Shown: positions 1-6,101 of the stretch, piece by piece
How the letters are laid out: each line of letters starts with the position of its first letter
Numbering within the stretch: the first letter of the stretch is position 1
Assembly: GCA_023386135.1 (NCBI GenBank)
Contig: JAEWKG010000018.1
Location: 1-9,405 of the forward strand
DNA from: Pseudomonadota bacterium
Lineage (GTDB): Bacteria; Pseudomonadota; Alphaproteobacteria; Sphingomonadales; Sphingomonadaceae
Length of the DNA: 9,405 bases
Direction of reading: 5' to 3'
Program-made: the position numbers and the translations under genes
Notes under the pieces: generated by a model
Databases searched by the model: none
What the model was told of the DNA's origin: nothing
Seen by the model: the letters and a program-made list of their open reading frames with translations, nothing else

Positions 1-2182
1 TGGAGCCAGCGCCCAGTTGGAGGGCTGCCGCTCCGAGAAGGGCGATCGCCATGCCGACGACCAGCGGGCGGCTACGGCCGAGCCGGTCGCCGAGCACCGC
101 GGCCGCGACGCCCCCCACGCCGCTCGCAACGAGGGCGCTCGTGAGGGCATTGGCCGCGGCCGACTCATCGAGCGCGAAGCTGGGTGCAATGTGCTCCACG
201 TAAGCCCACAGCGCCGAGAGGCCCGAGAAGGAGATGAACAGCGCGGCCAGGCCGCCCCACGACCACATGTCACGGGTGAACCAGTCAAACCGGCTTGCCT
301 CGCGTCGGGTCATGCCGAAGCGGTCGGCCGGCGGGGTGAGCGCGCGCCGGGCAGGGAGTGCCGAGAGACCCGCAAGGGAGAGTAGCCCGACCATACCCGC
401 CATCGTCAGCGTCGCGCCGGTGAAACCCCAGCGGGGAGCGACGAACCCGGTGATCAGCAGTAGCGCGATGATCGCGGCGAACACTTCCGCCGTCAACTTG
501 GTCCCGAATGCGCGGTCCGGCACATGACTTTCCGACACAATCGCTGTGCACACGGTGTAGAGGACGCCGAGGCTGGCACCGGCGATGATCAGGCCGATCA
601 GCAGGCTGGCGTACGAAGTTGCGATCGAGCATGCTGCCAGCGAGCCTATGGCGATCAGCGTCGAAGCGCCGACGAGCCAACGCCAGTCGAAACGTCCGAT
701 CCAGGCGTTGGAGGTCGTCGCGACCACGGCAAATCCCGCGAGGTAACTCGATCCCACGACGCCAATTTCGCTGGCGCCGAGCAGGAACCGCTGTGCTGCG
801 AGAACCAGCAAGGCCGGCATCAAGTTGAACAACAGAGCGCTGGCCGAGGAAACGGCGCAGGCAGCAGCCAAGACGTTGCGTGGCTGACGATAGATCGGGG
901 GAGGGCTCCGCTCGGGACGCTTGGTCTCGGCGGTCCCGGGGCGCGGTGGGATGGCGTCGGATGCAGGGATCCGAACCGTCAGGTTCGAATACCCCTTCAC
1001 GAAGGGGGACGCGATGCGCTCGGGCTCGCCGATGACTTCGATGCGCGGGAAGCGCTTGAGGATCTCCTCCCATAACACCCGCAACTGCATCTCGGCGAGC
1101 CGGTTGCCCACGCAGCGGTGAATGCCGAACCCAAACGAGGCGTGCTGGCGGGCGCGCTGACGGTCGATGATGTATTCGTCCGGCCGCTCTATCGCGGTTT
1201 CATCCCGGTTGCCGGAGACGTACCACATGACGACCTTGTCGCCCTTCCTGATCAGCTTGCCGCCGAGTTCGACGTCCTCGGTGGCGGTGCGGCGCATGTG
1301 CGCCAGTGGCGTCTGCCAGCGGACCGACTCCGAGACCATAGAGGGGATCAGTTCGGGATGCTGGCGCAGCTTTTCGTACTGGTCCGGATTCTGGTTGAGG
1401 GCGAGCAGGCTGCCGGTGATCGTGTTGCGGGTGGTGTCGTTGCCGCCCACGATCAGGAGGACGATGTTGCCGAGGTATTCCATCGGCGTCATGTCGCGCG
1501 TGCTTTCGCCATGGGCGAGCATCGAAACAAGGTTTGGCGCCGGTTCGGCGTTCACCCGCTCGTTCCAAAGCCGCACGAAGTACTCCAGGCAGTCCATGAG
1601 GACCGCAATCTGCTCCTCCTCGGTCTCCACCAGCGCACCGGGCTTTGGCAGCAACGTCGCAATATCCGACCAGTACGTGAGCTTGTGGCGGTCCTCGAAC
1701 GGAAAATCGAAAAGCGTCGCCAGCATCTGGGTGGTGAGCTCGATCGAGACCCGCTGGACCCAGTCGAACTCTTCCCCGATCGGGAGCCCGTCCAGGATTG
1801 CGGCTGCGCGCGAGCGGATCAGCCCTTCAAGCTTCGCTAGGTTGGCGGGCGCCACGATCGGGGACACCACCTTGCGCTCGTTGTCGTGCTTGGGCGGATC
1901 CATCGCGATGAACATCGGCAGGGAGAAGTCCGGGTCATCGTCGACGATATTGATGCCGCCGTAGCGGACGTCCGAGGAGAACGCCTGATGGTTCAACTCG
2001 ACCGACATGATGTCCTGGAAGCGGGTAACGGACCAATAGGGGCCGAACTGGCTGTCGCGGCAGAAATGCACCGGATCTTCCCGCCGCAGCCGTTCGAAGT
2101 AGGGCCAGTGACTGTCCGTTCGCCACAGCTCGGGATCGCTGACGTCGATATCGTCGAGGGCGATCGTCTCAGCATCCAGCAT
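1..2182 (-). CDS. CYP153-type cytochrome P450 fused to a C-terminal MFS transporter (partial, C-terminus beyond window)
   Basis: One uninterrupted frame runs from the ATG at 2182 to the left edge (727 codons, no stop). Residues 1-407 are a complete soluble P450. They include the I-helix GGNDTTRN (246-253), K-helix ExxR (E285, R288), and heme loop FGFGIHRCVG with ligand Cys357. The stretch after the cysteine (RLAEMQLRVLWEEILKRF) is typical of CYP153, the ferredoxin-dependent terminal hydroxylases of alkanes and related aliphatics. Residues 408-436 are a Pro/Arg-rich linker. From about 437 the chain becomes hydrophobic and reads as an MFS carrier, with FDWR after TM2 (498-501), PDRAFG (555-560), and WAYVEHI (659-665); roughly nine helices are visible. 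No ATG or GTG lies between the last P450 strand and TM1; the first ATG, M455, is inside TM1. A separately started carrier is therefore unlikely. Cotranscribed with the ferredoxin, 24 bp upstream. Domain identities are secure; the substrate is unknown. Confidence 0.9.
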   Translation of the reverse strand, partial: MLDAETIALDDIDVSDPELWRTDSHWPYFERLRREDPVHFCRDSQFGPYWSVTRFQDIMSVELNHQAFSSDVRYGGINIVDDDPDFSLPMFIAMDPPKHDNERKVVSPIVAPANLAKLEGLIRSRAAAILDGLPIGEEFDWVQRVSIELTTQMLATLFDFPFEDRHKLTYWSDIATLLPKPGALVETEEEQIAVLMDCLEYFVRLWNERVNAEPAPNLVSMLAHGESTRDMTPMEYLGNIVLLIVGGNDTTRNTITGSLLALNQNPDQYEKLRQHPELIPSMVSESVRWQTPLAHMRRTATEDVELGGKLIRKGDKVVMWYVSGNRDETAIERPDEYIIDRQRARQHASFGFGIHRCVGNRLAEMQLRVLWEEILKRFPRIEVIGEPERIASPFVKGYSNLTVRIPASDAIPPRPGTAETKRPERSPPPIYRQPRNVLAAACAVSSASALLFNLMPALLVLAAQRFLLGASEIGVVGSSYLAGFAVVATTSNAWIGRFDWRWLVGASTLIAIGSLAACSIATSYASLLIGLIIAGASLGVLYTVCTAIVSESHVPDRAFGTKLTAEVFAAIIALLLITGFVAPRWGFTGATLTMAGMVGLLSLAGLSALPARRALTPPADRFGMTRREASRFDWFTRDMWSWGGLAALFISFSGLSALWAYVEHIAPSFALDESAAANALTSALVASGVGGVAAAVLGDRLGRSRPLVVGMAIALLGAAALQLGAGS

Positions 2183-2206
2183 CGTGCGTTTCCCGTCCGA
2201 TTGTGT

Positions 2207-2527
2207 CTAGTGTTGGCTCTCGGGCAGCCTGACGACGAGGCCATCGAGAGCGGCGCTCATCTTGATCTGGCAGGACAGCCTGCTGTTGGGGCGAACATCC
2301 TCCGCCAGCTCCAGCATCTCGGTTTCCATGTCTTCGCGGGCCGGCAGCCGATCGATCCACTCCGGATCGACGTAGACGTGGCAGGTGGCGCAGGCGCAGC
2401 AGCCGCCGCAATCGCCATCGATGCCTGCCACCATGTTCTGCAAGGCAGCTTCCATCAACGAGATGCCGGGCGGCACGTCGACTGCCCGTTCTTCGCCCGA
2501 GTATTCGACGTATCTGACAATGGGCAC
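2207..2527 (-). CDS. [2Fe-2S] ferredoxin, putidaredoxin/adrenodoxin type
   Basis: This is a 106-residue electron carrier expected to feed the adjacent P450. The cluster ligands fit the Pdx spacing C-x5-C-x2-C-x36-C: Cys40, Cys46, Cys49 and Cys86. The ATCHVYVD segment after the third ligand is typical of P450-partner ferredoxins. An open frame extends upstream to 2662, but the GTG at 2527 is chosen because GGGGAG sits 7 nt before it, the resulting length equals the family norm, and the upstream extension has no ferredoxin-like residues. It is the first gene of a minus-strand unit, ending 24 bp before the CYP153-MFS start, which strongly suggests it is the cognate redox partner. An NADH-dependent ferredoxin reductase would also be needed and is not in the window. 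Two additional cysteines (43 and 44) lie inside the cluster loop. Confidence 0.94.
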   Translation of the reverse strand: MPIVRYVEYSGEERAVDVPPGISLMEAALQNMVAGIDGDCGGCCACATCHVYVDPEWIDRLPAREDMETEMLELAEDVRPNSRLSCQIKMSAALDGLVVRLPESQH

Positions 2528-2563
2528 GAGCCGGTCTCCCCGAGGGCCAATCCATACCGCCGT

Positions 2564-2592
2564 TTGCAAAAGCGGAGTATTTGCTCCATATT
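2564..2592 (+). promoter_or_regulatory. Possible promoter of the TetR gene, overlapping the opposing promoter
   Basis: On the plus strand TTGCAA (2564-2569), 17 bp, then CATATT (2587-2592, 4 of 6 consensus bases) could drive the regulator. Its -10 overlaps the -10 of the opposing ferredoxin promoter, so the two would compete for polymerase. Support is consensus resemblance only. Confidence 0.3.
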
Positions 2593-2613
2593 TGCGAGAA
2601 CGGGTGGTGTCAA
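2585..2613 (-). promoter_or_regulatory. Candidate sigma70-type promoter of the ferredoxin-P450-MFS unit
   Basis: On the minus strand a perfect -35 hexamer TTGACA (2613-2608) is followed by exactly 17 bp and then TATGGA (2590-2585), a weak -10. This places the start of transcription about 50 nt before the ferredoxin GTG. A weak -10 with a perfect -35 suits a regulated promoter. It lies in the gap shared with the divergent TetR gene, so control by that regulator is likely but inferred. Confidence 0.55.
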
Positions 2614-2627
2614 TCGACCGATGTCGA
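2614..2627. promoter_or_regulatory. Candidate operator: TCGAC-N4-GTCGA dyad
   Basis: A 14-bp inverted repeat with 5-bp perfect arms and a 4-bp spacer directly abuts the -35 hexamer of the ferredoxin promoter and lies 46 bp before the TetR start codon. Size, symmetry and position suit a TetR-family binding site. A competing candidate in the same gap is the 8-bp palindrome TTTGCAAA at 2563-2570 with two further TTTGC copies at 2580-2584 and 2591-2595. Neither is demonstrated. Confidence 0.35.
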
Positions 2628-2673
2628 GTAGGCCCGCATTTGCCGCCGCGCGGTGCCACCAATGTGGAGAGGG

Positions 2674-3291
2674 ATGATTTCGGAGCGTCATAAGCCTCAA
2701 CAGGCGCGATCGCGCGCGACAGTGGAGCGCATCCTCCGGGTGAGCGCCGAACTCCTCGAGGAGGTTGGCCTCGAGGGCTTCAACACCAATCTCGTGGCGA
2801 GCCGCGCGTCGGTCGGGATGCATGCGATCTATCGCTACTTTCCCAACAAGCAGGCGATCCTGCTGGCCCTGCTCGAGCAGCGAAGAGAGGCCGAAAGGTC
2901 GTGGATAGGGGATCTCGGTAACCTCGAAGCAGCGGGCGACTGGCGCGCGGCGGCCCGCGCCGTGATTGAGTCCTATTACGAAGCGGCGGCCGCGCAGCCG
3001 GGATATGCCGCGCTAAGGACCGCGGCCCGTGCGTCCCCGGAGATGCAAAGTGCCGACCGGGCCATCGATGCCGAGTTCGAGCTGCAGTTGGCGCGCGGCC
3101 TACGCCGCCTGGGCGTCGCGCTGGAACCCGGGCGGCTCGCTATCGTGTGCCGCACCGTCGTCGAATCGGCGAGTCGGCTGCTGGACGTCTCGCTGACCTT
3201 CCCTCCCGAGCAGGGTCGGGTCGTGATCGAGGAGCTCACCATTATGATCCTCCAATATCTCGAGCGTTATGTGCCCGCAGATACCCCGTGA
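2674..3291 (+). CDS. TetR/AcrR-family transcriptional regulator
   Basis: A 205-residue one-component regulator. The N-terminal DNA-binding domain is clear: a first helix around 12-31 (RSRATVERILRVSAELLEEV), a helix-turn-helix around 37-56, and the hallmark YRYFPNKQAIL (53-63) closing it. The C-terminal 140 residues form the variable ligand-binding and dimerisation part, so the effector cannot be read. The frame is open to a GTG at 2653 and has an ATG at 2662. The ATG at 2674 is preferred because GGAGAGGG precedes it (though closely) and the protein then starts shortly before the first helix. It diverges from the ferredoxin-P450-MFS unit and heads the plus-strand genes. It probably represses one or both units until a pathway substrate or acyl-CoA intermediate is present; this is inference. 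Confidence 0.9.
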   Translation: MISERHKPQQARSRATVERILRVSAELLEEVGLEGFNTNLVASRASVGMHAIYRYFPNKQAILLALLEQRREAERSWIGDLGNLEAAGDWRAAARAVIESYYEAAAAQPGYAALRTAARASPEMQSADRAIDAEFELQLARGLRRLGVALEPGRLAIVCRTVVESASRLLDVSLTFPPEQGRVVIEELTIMILQYLERYVPADTP

Positions 3292-3330
3292 CGGCTCGAA
3301 CGTGCATGTCAGGGTGCGAGAAAGCAAATA

Positions 3331-3345
3331 AAAATCGAAGATTTT
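3331..3345. promoter_or_regulatory. AT-rich dyad AAAATC-GAA-GATTTT upstream of the acyl-CoA dehydrogenase
   Basis: Perfect 6-bp arms around a 3-bp centre, in the 139-bp gap between the TetR gene and the acyl-CoA dehydrogenase. It is AT-rich against a strongly GC-rich background and is not followed by a T-run, so an operator is more likely than a terminator. The gap also contains TTGAGT at 3348-3353, a possible -35, but no convincing -10 follows. The dehydrogenase ribosome binding site AGGA is at 3421-3424. Confidence 0.35.
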
Positions 3346-3430
3346 GGTTGAGTGTCCTGTTCGATCCTGTTTCATGAGCCGCATCCGCCGGTGACATCTC
3401 AGGGCCGGCTGGGCAGCCAAAGGATGACCC

Positions 3431-4747
3431 ATGACGACCGAACGTTCGCAGTCCGGCTTCGCGCTCAACCCGCAGGATGAACTCAACGACCTTCGCATGT
3501 CGGACAAGGCGCTGCCGCTCTACAACAAGGTCAAGGAGTTCATCGAGGTCGTGGTGCAGCCGGCGTCGGAGGAATTCCACCGGCTGGGCGAGGGGCGGCC
3601 GGACATCTGGGACTATGCACCGGGCCAGCTCGAAGTGCTGGAGAAAGCCAAGGACAAGGCCAAGGCCGAAGGCCTGTGGAACTTCTTCCTCCCCGACGCG
3701 CACACCGGCGAAGGGCTGTCGAACCTTGACTACGCCTACATCGCGGTGGAGCTGGGCAAGAACCGTCTCGCCTCGGAAATCATGAACTGCGCTGCGCCCG
3801 ACACCGGCAACATGGAAGTGCTGGAGCGGGTCGGCACGCCCGAACAGAAGGAACAGTGGCTGAAGCCGCTGCTCGAGGGCAAGATTCGCTCCGCCTTCTG
3901 CATGACCGAGCTCAACACCGCCAGCTCGGATGCCAAGAACATCGACACTCGCGCGGTGCGCGTCGGCGACGAGTACATCATCAACGGCGAGAAGCACTAC
4001 ATCTCGGGCGCCGGCGATCCGCGCTGCAAGGTGATGATCACGATGGTCCGCACCGGCGACGAGGATTCGCCGGCATCGGCGCGCCAGTCGCAGATCCTGG
4101 TTCCGCTGCCGACCGAAGGGGTGGAGATCGTCGGCGGCCAGCAGGTGTTCGGCGACTACGACGCCCCGCATGGCCACATGCACATCCGCTTCAACAATGC
4201 GCGCGTCCCGGCGTCCAACATTCTGCTGGGCGAAGGGCGCGGGTTCGAGATCAGTCAGCTCCGCCTCGGGCCGGGTCGCATCCACCACTGCATGCGCGCG
4301 ATCGGCTCGGCGGAGAAGGCGCTCGACCTGATGGTTGGCCGGGGCATGAGCCGCGTCGCCTTCGGTAAGCCGATCATCCAATTGGGCGGCAATCTCGAGA
4401 TCGTCAGCCGCGCGCGGATCGATATCGAGGCGATGCGCCTGATGGTGTTGAAAGCGGCCAAGGCGATGGACGTGCTCGGCAACCGCGAGGCGCGCATCTG
4501 GATTCACATGGTCAAGGCCATGGTGCCCGAGCGCGTGTGCGAGATCATCGATGACGCGATCCAGATGTACGGCGCGCTCGGCGTGTCGCAGCACACCCCG
4601 CTCGCGCGCATGTACGCCAACACCCGCACGCTCAGGATCGCCGACGGCCCGGACGCGGTGCACCACATGGTCGTCGGCCGCAACGAGCTCAACGAAGTGC
4701 GCGAAGGGCCGCACGACTCCTCGATGTCGGCGGTGTTCCGGCACTAG
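3431..4747 (+). CDS. Acyl-CoA dehydrogenase, ACAD10/11-like
   Basis: A 438-residue FAD flavoenzyme predicted to introduce the alpha,beta double bond in an acyl-CoA, passing electrons to ETF. Seen in the sequence: helical N-terminal domain (about 25-150), the flavin-contact segment FCMTE (156-160) followed by ASSDAKNI, the beta domain to about 265, and the C-terminal helical domain with LGPGRIHHCMR (279-289), RVAFG (308-312) and QMYGALGVS (378-386). This pattern and the length match the ACAD10/11 group, which handles long or modified acyl chains, not classical short-chain enzymes. The position of the usual catalytic Glu carries Asp405 (RIADGPD), as I recall for this group. No kinase (APH-like) domain is attached, unlike human ACAD10/11. 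ATG at 3431 has AGGA 6 nt upstream. It probably processes acids produced by the P450 and aldehyde dehydrogenase after CoA activation elsewhere. Confidence 0.93.
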   Translation: MTTERSQSGFALNPQDELNDLRMSDKALPLYNKVKEFIEVVVQPASEEFHRLGEGRPDIWDYAPGQLEVLEKAKDKAKAEGLWNFFLPDAHTGEGLSNLDYAYIAVELGKNRLASEIMNCAAPDTGNMEVLERVGTPEQKEQWLKPLLEGKIRSAFCMTELNTASSDAKNIDTRAVRVGDEYIINGEKHYISGAGDPRCKVMITMVRTGDEDSPASARQSQILVPLPTEGVEIVGGQQVFGDYDAPHGHMHIRFNNARVPASNILLGEGRGFEISQLRLGPGRIHHCMRAIGSAEKALDLMVGRGMSRVAFGKPIIQLGGNLEIVSRARIDIEAMRLMVLKAAKAMDVLGNREARIWIHMVKAMVPERVCEIIDDAIQMYGALGVSQHTPLARMYANTRTLRIADGPDAVHHMVVGRNELNEVREGPHDSSMSAVFRH

Positions 4748-4814
4748 GAGATGGAGCCTGAAACGGACTTCGTCAGACCCGTGATCGGGCCACACCGCGC
4801 GCTACGGCTCGATC

Positions 4815-6029
4815 GTGCCTAGACGGGAGGCCGAGCGATCGGCCGTGAGTCACGTCGACAGGCCGAGCGCGGTCATCGCCGCGTCGTATCTCGCCGCTCT
4901 CAACGCTTTGTTGGTCAATCTTCAACCGCTCATTCTCGGCGCGATGGCAGAAGGCTATGGGCTGACCGATCGCGAGCTCGGCTATGTCAGCTCGGTGTTT
5001 GTGGGGTTCAACACCCTGATCATCGCGACCGGGCCCTGGTGGGTCAGGCGGATCAACTGGCGGATGTTCACGGCCTGTGCGGTTGCCGCAGCTTCTGCAG
5101 CCGTGGCAGCCGGGGCGTTGGTGTCGCAGCTTTGGGCGTTGCTCCTGATTTTCGCGCTCGTCGGCGTGACCAAGGGCCTGATCTTCGTGCCGACCTTTGC
5201 CAGCCTGGGGGACGCCACCAACCCCGATCGCGGTTACGGGGTATCGGTCGCCTTTCAGTCCTTGATGGCTGCTGCTGCCGCGGCGCCGCTGGCGGCGTGG
5301 GTCATGCCTGCCTACGGCGTGCAGGGACTCTTCGTGACAGTGGCGGCGGTCACGGCGACCGGCCTGGTGGCCTGCGGTTGGCTGCCCGCCGAGGGCAGGG
5401 TGGACCGGACCGCGCATCGCGGGTCCGACCGTCCGCTCTGGTCTCTTGCCGCCGTGCCCGCGGTGGTGGCTCTGGCAGCCCTGATGGCCTTCGGCGGGGG
5501 CGTCGCCGCATTCTGGTTCTTTGTCGAACGGATAGGGACCGCGCGCGGCGTTTCCCCGGCATTCATCGGACTGACCCTCAGCATCACAGCCCTGTCGGGA
5601 ATCCTCACTTCATCGATTGTGGCATGGATAGGAGGGCGCGTCTCGAGCCTGAATATTATCGCGGTCGGGTTGGCGACGATATGGGCCGGTTATGGAGCCC
5701 TGGCCCTGGCGCCGACCCCGGGCTTCGTATTGTGCAACCTGCTGTTCGCGCTCGGATGGGGGCTGTCCACGCCTGCGTTTTGGGCGCTCCTGCGAAAGGT
5801 CGATGCCACCGGACGTCTCTTCGTTGCGGCGGCCGCGGCGAGCGGGCTGGCCGCGGTGCTGGTCGGCGCAGTGGCCGGACCGGTAATCGAACGCGGCGGC
5901 TACACCGGTCTGACGGTCTTCAGCGGCGGGTTGCTTCTCGTTGGCTTCGCGCTCGCGGTCCTCGCCCAGCGGATCGCGGCGGCCGTTACACTGCATCCAG
6001 AGCAGATTGAGGCGGGTGTCGCGCGCTAA
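4815..6029 (+). CDS. MFS transporter, homologous to the P450-fused carrier
   Basis: A 404-residue inner-membrane carrier with about 12 hydrophobic segments in two halves separated by a hydrophilic loop near 192-208 (RTAHRGSDRP). It shares several features with the transporter domain fused to the P450: TM1 ALLVNLQPLIL (31-41) against ALLFNLMPALL, NWR after TM2 (81-83) against DWR, NPDRGYG (136-142) against VPDRAFG, and FWFFVERI (233-240) against LWAYVEHI. The two are therefore paralogs of one subfamily. GTG 4815 is the first start after an in-frame stop but lacks a ribosome site. GTG 4845 has GGGAGG 14-15 nt upstream and would give a protein 10 residues shorter; the start is uncertain. It lies 67 bp after the acyl-CoA dehydrogenase, probably in the same transcript. 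Direction and substrate of transport cannot be read; import of the pathway substrate is the simplest guess. Confidence 0.9.
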   Translation: MPRREAERSAVSHVDRPSAVIAASYLAALNALLVNLQPLILGAMAEGYGLTDRELGYVSSVFVGFNTLIIATGPWWVRRINWRMFTACAVAAASAAVAAGALVSQLWALLLIFALVGVTKGLIFVPTFASLGDATNPDRGYGVSVAFQSLMAAAAAAPLAAWVMPAYGVQGLFVTVAAVTATGLVACGWLPAEGRVDRTAHRGSDRPLWSLAAVPAVVALAALMAFGGGVAAFWFFVERIGTARGVSPAFIGLTLSITALSGILTSSIVAWIGGRVSSLNIIAVGLATIWAGYGALALAPTPGFVLCNLLFALGWGLSTPAFWALLRKVDATGRLFVAAAAASGLAAVLVGAVAGPVIERGGYTGLTVFSGGLLLVGFALAVLAQRIAAAVTLHPEQIEAGVAR

Positions 6030-6031
6030 CC

Positions 6032-6048
6032 CGGGATTGCAGTTCCCG
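6032..6048. other. Small inverted repeat after the MFS gene
   Basis: CGGGA and TCCCG flank a 7-nt loop just after the transporter stop codon. The stem is short and no T-run follows, so it is at best a weak pause or terminator element. Confidence 0.2.
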
Positions 6049-6052
6049 AGAT

Positions 6053-6073
6053 AGTCGATAAAAGTCTGCTTTT
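6053..6073. promoter_or_regulatory. AT-rich regulatory element upstream of the aldehyde dehydrogenase
   Basis: AGTCGATA (6053-6060) overlaps an inverted repeat AAAAG-TCTG-CTTTT (6060-6073) in the 72-bp gap before the aldehyde dehydrogenase. The AGTCGA core recurs at 7627 and 7771, and an AT-rich dyad of similar character precedes the acyl-CoA dehydrogenase. This suggests a shared regulator binding site or an internal promoter region, but the similarity is short. Confidence 0.25.
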
Positions 6074-6101
6074 GAGATCGACTGGATCGGAGAGTTGGCG
6101 C

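Noticed and set aside
839..998. Possibility that the MFS domain is a separate, overlapping gene in the same frame
   Set aside because: Candidate starts are GTG at residue 395 and TTG at 438, neither with a ribosome site; the first ATG (residue 455) is inside the first membrane helix.
285..1073. Open frame of 262 codons on the minus strand within the P450-MFS region
   Set aside because: It is in a different frame from the P450-MFS reading frame, is Arg-rich and non-hydrophobic, and shows no domain.
1118..2677. Plus-strand open frames opposite the P450 and ferredoxin (1118-1840, 1167-1964, 1886-2677)
   Set aside because: They lie antisense to genes with intact heme and iron-sulfur motifs and encode compositionally biased products without domain signatures.
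3331..3345. AT-rich dyad after the TetR gene as an intrinsic terminator
   Set aside because: The stem is A/T-rich and is not followed by a T-run beyond its own arm, so it does not fit a Rho-independent terminator.
3242..4795. Long open frame (517 codons) on the minus strand opposite the acyl-CoA dehydrogenase
   Set aside because: It mirrors a confidently coding gene in GC-rich DNA, is rich in His, Arg, Asp and Val with no recognisable domain, and overlaps the end of the TetR gene.
5039..6010. Alternative plus-strand frame inside the MFS gene, and a minus-strand frame at 5610-6431
   Set aside because: Both are Arg/Gly-rich shadows of the membrane-protein frame and the aldehyde dehydrogenase start region.
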